The notes beneath the pieces were generated by a model. The model was not told the origin of the DNA. It saw only the letters and a list, made by a program, of their open reading frames with translations, and ran no database searches. The translations under genes were made by a program, and so were the position numbers. A DNA stretch of 5,617 nt from Actinomycetes bacterium (GTDB lineage Bacteria > Actinomycetota > Thermoleophilia > Gaiellales > Gaiellaceae): positions 1-5,617 of the forward strand of contig JANXXF010000490.1 in the NCBI GenBank assembly GCA_025350775.1, given 5' to 3'. Shown in pieces: positions 1 to 5,071 of this stretch. Positions within the stretch are counted from its first letter, which is position 1. Each line of letters opens with the position of its first letter.

Positions 1-78
1 CTCGAGGTCGAGGCGCTCGTTGGCCTCGATCTTCTCGCGGATCGGCGCGAACGTGGCGATACGGTCGACGACGGCCAT
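1..78 (-). CDS. mqnE: Probable aminofutalosine synthase MqnE, N-terminal fragment (runs off the window)
   Basis: Only the first 26 codons are present; the gene continues beyond base 1. The ATG at 78-76 follows the stop of the polyprenyl synthase gene by 3 nt and has a GGGAG ribosome binding site at 92-88, 9 nt upstream, which lies inside the end of the preceding gene. The visible residues include IREKIEANERLDLE (13-26). This resembles the start of MqnE-type radical SAM enzymes, which typically read IREKVxAGERLSxEDG just before the barrel domain. MqnE joins an adenosyl radical to a chorismate-derived enol ether to form aminofutalosine in the futalosine route to menaquinone. The CxxxCxxC cluster motif lies outside the window, so the call rests on the short N-terminus and on the neighbouring menaquinone genes. 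The related radical SAM enzyme MqnC is the main alternative. Confidence 0.65.
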   Translation of the reverse strand, partial: MAVVDRIATFAPIREKIEANERLDLE

Positions 79-81
79 CGG

Positions 82-1008
82 CTACCGCTCCCGGTTGACG
101 ACGGCGTGGGTCAGGGCTTCGAGCTCTTCGCGATGCGCCTCGCCGTTGAGGCAGGCGCGCGCCCGGCGGGCGTAGTCGAGCGCGACGTCACGCGACTCCT
201 CGAGCGCACCCGTTGCAGCAACGCGCAGGAGCGCATCGTCGGCCGGCCCGCCGGCGAGCGCGGCGCGGATGACCGCGTCCTCGCGTGCCGCCAGCAAGAG
301 CGGCAGCGTGGGCGTGCCCTCGCGCAGGTCGGTGCCGGCCGCCTTGCCCGTCTCACCGCGGTTGCCGGCGCAGTCGAGGATGTCGTCGGCGATCTGGAAG
401 GCAACGCCGAGCCAGAGCCCGAAGTCGCCCAGCCGGCTCGTCGGCGACAGGCCACAGCCGAGCAGGCACGCCGCCTCGAACAGCGTGCCGGTCTTGAGGG
501 CGCAGCGTTCGAGGTAGCTCTCGACCGGGGTGGCGGGATCACGCTGCTGGCTGCGCTGGAGCGCCTCGCCGCGAGCGAGTGCCAGAGTCGAGCGGGCGAG
601 CACGCTGACCGCCGCGGGGCTGTCGGACTGGCTGAGCTCGGCGAAAGCGCGGGCGAAGAGGTAGTCGCCAGCGGCGCGGGCGGCGTCGGGGCCGTACGCC
701 GACCAGGCGGAGGCGCGGCCGCGGCGAAAACGGGCGCCGTCGATGAGGTCGTCGTGGACGAGCGTGGCCATGTGGACGAGCTCCACGGCGACACCCGCCG
801 AGATGCTGGGGTCGCCGCCGTTGGGCGCCGAGAGGAAGACGAGCAGTGGGCGGAGCCGCTTGCCGCCCGCGGCGAGGGCCTCCTGCCCGACGACCGAGAC
901 GAGCCCGCCGTGCACGGAGACGCTCTCGTGCAGGCGCTCCTCCAGCTCGTCCATGTACTCGTGAAGGCCGGGCAGGTCGCGGATCGCGGCAAGGGTGCCG
1001 GTGCTCAT
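82..1008 (-). CDS. Long-chain polyprenyl diphosphate synthase (menaquinone side chain)
   Basis: A 308-residue trans-isoprenyl diphosphate synthase, full length for the family. It condenses isopentenyl diphosphate onto an allylic diphosphate to build the polyprenyl tail of menaquinone. Visible motifs are GGKRLRP (48-54), the first aspartate-rich motif DDLID (86-90), GDYLFARAF (114-122), KTGTLFEAA (172-180), and the second aspartate-rich motif FQIADDILD (204-212) followed by GKAAGTDLREGTPTLP (221-236). The residue five positions before the first aspartate motif is Ala81. A small residue there is typical of synthases making long chains, whereas short-chain farnesyl synthases usually carry an aromatic one. 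All catalytic motifs are present, so it should be active itself rather than the small partner of a two-subunit heptaprenyl synthase. The ATG at 1008-1006 overlaps the menG stop as ATGA, which indicates translational coupling. Exact chain length cannot be read from sequence; ispB- or hepT-like names are possible. Confidence 0.95.
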   Translation of the reverse strand: MSTGTLAAIRDLPGLHEYMDELEERLHESVSVHGGLVSVVGQEALAAGGKRLRPLLVFLSAPNGGDPSISAGVAVELVHMATLVHDDLIDGARFRRGRASAWSAYGPDAARAAGDYLFARAFAELSQSDSPAAVSVLARSTLALARGEALQRSQQRDPATPVESYLERCALKTGTLFEAACLLGCGLSPTSRLGDFGLWLGVAFQIADDILDCAGNRGETGKAAGTDLREGTPTLPLLLAAREDAVIRAALAGGPADDALLRVAATGALEESRDVALDYARRARACLNGEAHREELEALTHAVVNRER

Positions 1009-1688
1009 GCGGCCGTCCCGGTGTGGAGCGCGACGATGCCGCCGGCGAAGGTGCGATACGTGACGCCCGCGAAGCCGGCCTCGCGCAGCTGGTCGGCGAG
1101 CGCCTCGGTGCCGGGGAACCGGCGGACGCTGGCGGGCAGGTAGGTGTACGCCGCGCCGCCGGGCAGCACCCGGCCGAGCAGCGGCACGACCCGGTCGAAC
1201 CAGAGGCGGTAGAACGGTGCCAGCGGCCCCTGCGGCTGGGTGATCTCGAGGATGGCGAGCCTGCCGTCCACCGCCAGGACGCGGCGCAGCTCGCGCAGTC
1301 CGGCGCCAAGGTCGGAGACGTTGCGGATGCCGAAGCCGACCGTAGCCGCCGAGAACGCGCCGTCAGCGAAGGGCAGCGCGAGCACGTCGCCCTGCACCCA
1401 CTCGACCTGCGACGACTTCTCGCGCGCCCGCTCGAGCATCCGCGGGGAGAAGTCGAGCCCGGTCACCCGGCCGCCGGCGGCAAGCCCTGCCAGCGCCAGG
1501 TCGCCGGTGCCGCAGCACGCGTCCAGCACCCTGTCGCCGGGCCGGACGACCGCGCGCGCGGTGATTCCACGCCAGCGCTGGTCGAGGCCGCCGGTCATCA
1601 CGCGGTTCATCACGTCGTAGACGGGCGCGATCCGGTCGAACATGACGCGGACGCCGTCGGGGGCGAGCGTGCCGGTCCGGACGCTCAC
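1005..1688 (-). CDS. menG: Demethylmenaquinone methyltransferase (MenG/UbiE family)
   Basis: A 227-residue class I SAM-dependent methyltransferase of the UbiE/MenG family, catalysing the last step of menaquinone synthesis: C-methylation of demethylmenaquinone at the membrane. Family marks run in order: MFDRIAPVYDVMN (16-28) with LDQRWR (35-40), the SAM-binding motif VLDACCGTGDLAL (54-66), the acidic strand GLDFSPRMLERA (77-88), GFGIRNVSD (118-126), LEITQP (147-152), YTYLPASVRRFP (181-192), and the C-terminal GGIVALHTG (216-224). Length is normal for the family. The start is a GTG at 1688-1686 with GGAGG at 1697-1693. Met16 is a possible internal start, but it sits within the conserved block, so the GTG is preferred. 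The gene follows ubiX after 105 nt and overlaps the polyprenyl synthase gene by 4 nt. With a futalosine-type gene next door, the substrate should be demethylmenaquinone rather than a ubiquinone intermediate. Confidence 0.96.
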   Translation of the reverse strand: MSVRTGTLAPDGVRVMFDRIAPVYDVMNRVMTGGLDQRWRGITARAVVRPGDRVLDACCGTGDLALAGLAAGGRVTGLDFSPRMLERAREKSSQVEWVQGDVLALPFADGAFSAATVGFGIRNVSDLGAGLRELRRVLAVDGRLAILEITQPQGPLAPFYRLWFDRVVPLLGRVLPGGAAYTYLPASVRRFPGTEALADQLREAGFAGVTYRTFAGGIVALHTGTAA

Positions 1689-1692
1689 CTGC

Positions 1693-1697
1693 CCTCC
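1693..1697 (-). promoter_or_regulatory. Shine-Dalgarno sequence of menG
   Basis: GGAGG on the minus strand within a purine-rich GGGGGAGGG run, 4 nt before the GTG at 1688. Spacing is slightly short but acceptable. It supports the GTG over internal Met16 as the menG start. Confidence 0.6.
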
Positions 1698-1793
1698 CCC
1701 GGAGAGGTGACGGTCGTGCTTCCAAGATTCACGCCCTGCATCACGCCTGCGTACATGGTGCCAGTCCCAGCCGGGGCCGGGCCACCGAACCGG

Positions 1794-2390
1794 TCACGAG
1801 GGCTGGCCCCAGCGCGGCATCAGCTCGGTGTCGAAGCCGATCTGGTCGAGCAGCCGCGCCACGACGAAGTCGACGAGGTCGCCGATCGACGCCGGCGCGT
1901 GGTAGAAGCCGGGCGCCGCGAAGAGGATCGTCGCGCCGGCCTGGCGCAGGGTGAGCATGTTTTGCAGATGGATCGTCGAGAGCGGCGTCTCGCGGGGCAC
2001 CAGCACCAGCCGGCGGCCCTCCTTGAGCGCGACGCTCGCCGCCCGGTGGATCAGGTTCGTCATCGCGCCCGAGGCAATCGTGCCGAGCGTCCCCATGCTG
2101 CACGGGCAGATCACGTAGGCGTCGACGCGGGCCGAGCCGCTCGCGTAGGGCGCGCCCCAGTCCTGCGAGCCGTACGCCTTCACCGCGGCACCGGCGGTCG
2201 GCGCCAGAAAACGCGTCAGCACCTCGTCCCGCGGCAGTGACGCATCGCCGTAGAGCTCGGTGGCGATCACCTCGAGCCCGGCAGCCGACGCGCAGACGCC
2301 GACCTCGGCATCGGCCGCGGCGAGGAGTTCGAGCAGTCGGGCGGCGTACGGTGCGCCGGAGGCGCCCGTGATGCCGAGGAAGACGCGCAC
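1794..2390 (-). CDS. ubiX: UbiX-family flavin prenyltransferase
   Basis: A 198-residue flavin prenyltransferase that transfers a dimethylallyl group onto reduced FMN to make prenyl-FMN, the cofactor of UbiD-type decarboxylases. Visible motifs are the N-terminal nucleotide-binding loop GITGASG (6-12), CPCSMGTLGTIASG (95-108), TNLIHRA (111-117), VPRETPLSTIHLQNM (131-145) with the conserved Arg133 and Glu134, and PGFYHAP (160-166). The reading frame is open far upstream inside qcrC, but homology starts at VRVFLGITGASG. I therefore chose the GTG at 2390-2388, 20 nt after the qcrC stop, with GAGGG a few bases upstream. In E. coli UbiX the stretch after the mid-protein helix reads RAADV; here it is RAASV (116-120), so an Asp is replaced by Ser119. 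The partner UbiD lies upstream across the qcr genes. In futalosine-pathway organisms this pair is expected to decarboxylate the prenylated naphthoate (MqnM/MqnL-like roles); that role is inferred. Confidence 0.95.
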   Translation of the reverse strand: MRVFLGITGASGAPYAARLLELLAAADAEVGVCASAAGLEVIATELYGDASLPRDEVLTRFLAPTAGAAVKAYGSQDWGAPYASGSARVDAYVICPCSMGTLGTIASGAMTNLIHRAASVALKEGRRLVLVPRETPLSTIHLQNMLTLRQAGATILFAAPGFYHAPASIGDLVDFVVARLLDQIGFDTELMPRWGQPS

Positions 2391-2410
2391 CGGCCCTCGG
2401 CGCCGGGGCC

Positions 2411-3235
2411 CTACTTCGGGCCCTTGGACGCCTCGAGGAAGGTCGCGAGCTTCTTGAGGTTGTCCGCGCCGAGCGTCTTGAAAGACGGCATTGGCGAGCC
2501 CGCGTTGACGCAGCTCGGGCATTGGAGGTGCTTGATCTGCCAGTCGATGCCGCGGCCCTTGGCGCCTTCGGCGGTCAGCTCCGGCGCACCGAGGTTCTGG
2601 CCGCCTGCGCCCGTGTAGACATGGCAGTTGAGGCAGCCGGATTGCGAGAAGAGCTTGGCGCCCGCCTCCGCGTCCGCGTTGCCCTTGAAGCCCTGCTTCT
2701 GCGCCCACATCGGCACGAGCGCTCCGGCCTCGCTGGCGATGGGCTCCTTGGCGACGGCGCCCTTCCAGGTGAGCGTGCCCATCGCCACGATCACGAGCAC
2801 CGCCGTGATCATCGCGACCGGCCGGCGCAGCGGATGCCGCTCGCGGCGGCGGTCGACGAAGGGCAGCGCGATCGCGATCACGAGCAGCAGCGTCGGGATG
2901 CCGACGGTGCCGAGGATCACCGAGTCGGGCCACTTGAAGATCCGCAGCAGGTAGAAGAGGAAGTAGAAGTACCAGTCCGGCCGCGGCACGAAGCTGACGG
3001 TGCCGGGGTCGGCCTTCTCCGTGTAGAGCGGGCCGAGCAGGCCCGGATGCGTGCCGCCGCCCTCGTGCTGCGCGGTGAACTTCCAGATGACCGACAGCGC
3101 GATGATGACGCCCACCACGACGAGCTGCATGAGGCTGTCGTGGAAGAGGGCGTACGGGAAGAAAGGCTTGCCCTCCTTCTTCACGTCCTCCTTGTAGCGC
3201 TTGTGGTCTGCGCGGTTCTTCTCGAGCGAGCTCAC
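2411..3235 (-). CDS. qcrC: Menaquinol-cytochrome c reductase: fused cytochrome b subunit IV / cytochrome c protein (QcrC type)
   Basis: A 274-residue membrane protein that fuses the C-terminal part of cytochrome b (like b6f subunit IV) to a cytochrome c domain, as in Bacillus QcrC. The N-terminus GKPFFPYALFHD (22-33) leads into helix 1 (about 36-53). The Qo-site motif PDWY (86-89) and helices at about 107-127 and 139-157 follow, with the basic loop DRRRERHPLRR (128-138) between them. Basic-side-in topology places PDWY and the C-terminal domain outside the cytoplasm. That domain has one heme c site, CLNCH (201-205), and a likely Met249 axial ligand in GSPMPSF. It should pass electrons from the Rieske protein to a cytochrome oxidase. 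An unusual CPSC (239-242) lies between the heme site and Met249. The start is the GTG at 3235-3233, overlapping the qcrB stop as GTGA, with AGGGGG at 3248-3243, 7 nt upstream. Confidence 0.95.
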   Translation of the reverse strand: MSSLEKNRADHKRYKEDVKKEGKPFFPYALFHDSLMQLVVVGVIIALSVIWKFTAQHEGGGTHPGLLGPLYTEKADPGTVSFVPRPDWYFYFLFYLLRIFKWPDSVILGTVGIPTLLLVIAIALPFVDRRRERHPLRRPVAMITAVLVIVAMGTLTWKGAVAKEPIASEAGALVPMWAQKQGFKGNADAEAGAKLFSQSGCLNCHVYTGAGGQNLGAPELTAEGAKGRGIDWQIKHLQCPSCVNAGSPMPSFKTLGADNLKKLATFLEASKGPK

Positions 3236-4038
3236 TCGTCGACCCCCTGCGAGGCACTGCCACGCGGGGCCGGGGAGACCAGGCCGACACGGCCGGTGGG
3301 CGGCGCCTCTTCGTCGTCGCGCTCGCGGCCGGCGGCTACAGGCGACCAGGGCGGCGAGGTGATGCCGAGCCGGACGACGAGGTAGAGGTGCACACCGATC
3401 AGGCCGATGAGCGCGCCCGGGATGGCGAGCATGTGCAGCGAGTAAAAGCGCGCAAGGGTTTCCGGGCCGATCTCGGCTCCGCCCTTGAGGATCGAGCCGA
3501 TGAACGGGCCGACGAACGGGCCGGACGCCTGGATGTTGATGCCGACGACCGTCGCCCAGTACGCCGTCTCGTCCCAGGGCAGCAGGTAGCCGGTGAAGCC
3601 CTCGATCATGCCCAGCGCGAGCAGCAGCACGCCCACGATCCAGGTGAGCTCACGCGGGTACTTGTACGCGCCGAAGAGGAAGACGCGCCCCATGTGGAGG
3701 AACATCAGGATGATGAAGCAGCTGGCGCCCCAGCGGTGCATGCCGCGCACGAGCCAGCCGAACGTGACGTCGTTGGTGATGTGCTGGATCGACTCGTACG
3801 CCGAGTTGGGATCCGGCTTGTAGAACATCGCCAGGAACACGCCGGTGATCGCCTGCACGAGGAACGCCGTCAGCGTTGCGGCGCCGAGCGTCTGCATCCA
3901 GTTCGTGTCGCGAGGGACGTTCCTGAACAGGAAGTAGCGGAGGCCGCCGAGCAGGCCCGTGCGCTCGTCGAGCCAGTCGACGGGATACAGCAGAGCAGCC
4001 TCGAGCTGCTGCTGGCGAGGTGATTTTCTCGCGCTCAT
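3232..4038 (-). CDS. qcrB: Menaquinol-cytochrome c reductase cytochrome b subunit, b6 type (QcrB)
   Basis: A 268-residue cytochrome b6-type subunit holding the two b hemes that carry electrons across the membrane from Qo to Qi. The four heme ligands are visible: His101 and His115 in MHRWGASCFIILMFLH (100-115), and His202 and His217 in the fourth helix. The 15-residue step between the second pair is that of cytochrome b6 and Bacillus QcrB rather than mitochondrial cytochrome b. Other marks are LVQAITGVFLAMFYKP (60-75), GFTGYLLPWDETAYWATVVG (147-166) and LGITSPPW (224-231). The cysteine that carries covalent heme c_n in b6 and Bacillus QcrB aligns with Thr50, and the only Cys is Cys107. A polar tail (about 232-268) extends beyond the usual b6 end. 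The ATG at 4038-4036 shares one base with the Rieske stop (TGATG) and has no clear ribosome site, suggesting coupled translation. An in-frame ATG at 4071 would overlap the Rieske gene by 34 nt and is less likely. Confidence 0.95.
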   Translation of the reverse strand: MSARKSPRQQQLEAALLYPVDWLDERTGLLGGLRYFLFRNVPRDTNWMQTLGAATLTAFLVQAITGVFLAMFYKPDPNSAYESIQHITNDVTFGWLVRGMHRWGASCFIILMFLHMGRVFLFGAYKYPRELTWIVGVLLLALGMIEGFTGYLLPWDETAYWATVVGINIQASGPFVGPFIGSILKGGAEIGPETLARFYSLHMLAIPGALIGLIGVHLYLVVRLGITSPPWSPVAAGRERDDEEAPPTGRVGLVSPAPRGSASQGVDE

Positions 4039-4949
4039 CAGTGTGGCGGCTGCAACGGGTAGAGCCACCATTCCCAGTCATCCACGTGCTGGCCGGGGGC
4101 AGCGAGGGTGAACTTGCGGATCCTGGCGTGGGCGCCAGTGCCGTGCACGGTGCCCACGCTGTACATCTTGCCGAGGTACAGTTCGCCGCCGCGGATCGAG
4201 TACTCGTAGCGGTCGAGCGCGCGGACGGGCGGGCCCGCCGTGCGATTCCCCTCCGCGTCGTACGCGCCGCCATGACACGGGCACGAGAAGCCGGCGGGGT
4301 TCGCCTCGCGCAACGTGACCTCCCCGTTCGAGGTCTCGATCAGCTTCGGCTGCTCGGAGATCGGCCCGCTCGGCTGCACCGGACAACCCAGGTGCGCGCA
4401 GCGGTTCGACACGATCGTGAAGCTGGGCTGCTCCTGCAGCAGGCCGTTGTAACGGATATAGGCCGTACGCCGGCTGACATCACCCTTGCGCTTGTCGAGC
4501 ATGAAGGTGGTCACCATGTAGGTGCCTTCGGGGAAGTTGTCGAGCGGGCCAAGGTTTGCGTCGCCGTGGCGCTGCTGCTCGAAGGCTGGCGCGATCATGA
4601 AGCCGACGGCCGGCACGGTGAGTGCGCCACCCATGACGGCGCCGAGGCCGAGCGTGGACGCCTCGAGGAAACGAGAGCGGGAGAGGGTGGGGCCGGCCGG
4701 CGCGGGACGCGCGGGTGCCACCGCCGGAGCGTCAATGCGATGCCCCTCGGTCTCCTCCAGCAGGTGCGGGTGTTGGCGCCGGATGGTGTCGGTGATCCAG
4801 AGCGCACCGATGACGAGCGCTGCGCCACCACCAATGGCGACGATCCACCAGCTCAGAACGAGGCCGACGAGGAACGCTGCAGCTGCCAGGGCGAACCCGA
4901 ACGGCCACAGGCTCCGTGAAATAACGTTGTCGCGACCGTCGTGCTGCAC
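4038..4949 (-). CDS. qcrA: Rieske iron-sulfur subunit of the menaquinol-cytochrome c reductase (QcrA type), three predicted membrane helices
   Basis: A 303-residue Rieske protein that takes the first electron from menaquinol at the Qo site. The [2Fe-2S] boxes are CAHLGC (184-189) and CPCHGG (223-228). Cluster ligands should be Cys184, His186, Cys223 and His226, with Cys189 and Cys225 forming the stabilising disulfide. The boxes are about 33 residues apart, a sizeable insertion. The protein starts with two hydrophobic segments (about 13-33 and 34-54), then a Pro/Ala-rich linker (74-87), then a Tat-like motif SRSRFLEAS (90-98) before a third helix (about 99-121). Three helices recall actinobacterial QcrA. 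The motif lacks the twin arginine, reading R-S-R. A Trp-rich C-terminal tail (289-303) follows the Rieske fold. The GTG at 4949-4947 is the only plausible start between the upstream ribosome site and the first helix, but its spacing is long (13 nt). The reading frame stays open upstream into ubiD, which is a shadow. Confidence 0.94.
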   Translation of the reverse strand: MQHDGRDNVISRSLWPFGFALAAAAFLVGLVLSWWIVAIGGGAALVIGALWITDTIRRQHPHLLEETEGHRIDAPAVAPARPAPAGPTLSRSRFLEASTLGLGAVMGGALTVPAVGFMIAPAFEQQRHGDANLGPLDNFPEGTYMVTTFMLDKRKGDVSRRTAYIRYNGLLQEQPSFTIVSNRCAHLGCPVQPSGPISEQPKLIETSNGEVTLREANPAGFSCPCHGGAYDAEGNRTAGPPVRALDRYEYSIRGGELYLGKMYSVGTVHGTGAHARIRKFTLAAPGQHVDDWEWWLYPLQPPH

Positions 4950-4962
4950 GGTGCTGGTGATG

Positions 4963-4972
4963 CCTCCCCTTT
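4963..4972 (-). promoter_or_regulatory. Shine-Dalgarno sequence upstream of the Rieske gene
   Basis: AAAGGGGAGG on the minus strand, a strong ribosome binding site. It lies 13 nt before the GTG at 4949, longer than usual. No closer ATG, GTG or TTG exists in the Rieske frame; the only nearer in-frame codon of note is an ATC at 4961, too close to serve. The true start therefore carries some doubt, but the gene call does not. Confidence 0.6.
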
Positions 4973-4988
4973 GCTTACGAACGACTGG

Positions 4989-5018
4989 ATTGAATCTCTC
5001 AGGCCCGCCGGGTGTCAA
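4989..5018 (-). promoter_or_regulatory. Candidate sigma-70-type promoter of the qcr operon
   Basis: In the gap between ubiD and the Rieske gene the minus strand carries TTGACA (5018-5013), a perfect -35 hexamer. After an 18-nt spacer comes TTCAAT (4994-4989), which matches 4 of 6 bases of the -10 consensus. The predicted transcript start, about 4982, would leave a leader of roughly 33 nt that contains the ribosome site at 4972-4963. A small interrupted palindrome CTGT-A-ACAG (5021-5029) sits just upstream of the -35 box and could be a weak operator or nothing. The gap is also visibly less GC-rich than the genes. I infer that the qcr genes can be transcribed independently of ubiD. Confidence 0.5.
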
Positions 5019-5071
5019 CGCTGTAACAGACGGTGCGAGCGGAACTATGACGGATACGGCTGTCGGATGCG

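Noticed and set aside
106..1143. Plus-strand open frame of 345 codons
   Set aside because: Antisense to the polyprenyl synthase, whose motifs are complete; low-complexity translation.
1757..1793. GC-rich imperfect inverted repeat after ubiX considered as a terminator
   Set aside because: The stem (GGTGGCC with GGCACC) is short and bulged with a long loop and no T run follows, so a terminator is not supported.
846..2240. Long plus-strand open frame of 464 codons
   Set aside because: It lies opposite ubiX, menG and the polyprenyl synthase gene, crosses their gap, and its translation is Arg/Ala/Gly-rich with no family motif. It is a shadow of GC-biased codons.
2391..3290. Upstream extension of the ubiX reading frame
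   Set aside because: This part overlaps qcrC in another frame and gives Arg-rich non-family sequence; UbiX homology begins at the GTG at 2390.
3388..4023. Plus-strand open frame of 211 codons
   Set aside because: Antisense to qcrB, which has all four heme histidines; the translation is Glu/Arg/Ala/Asp-rich without domain features.
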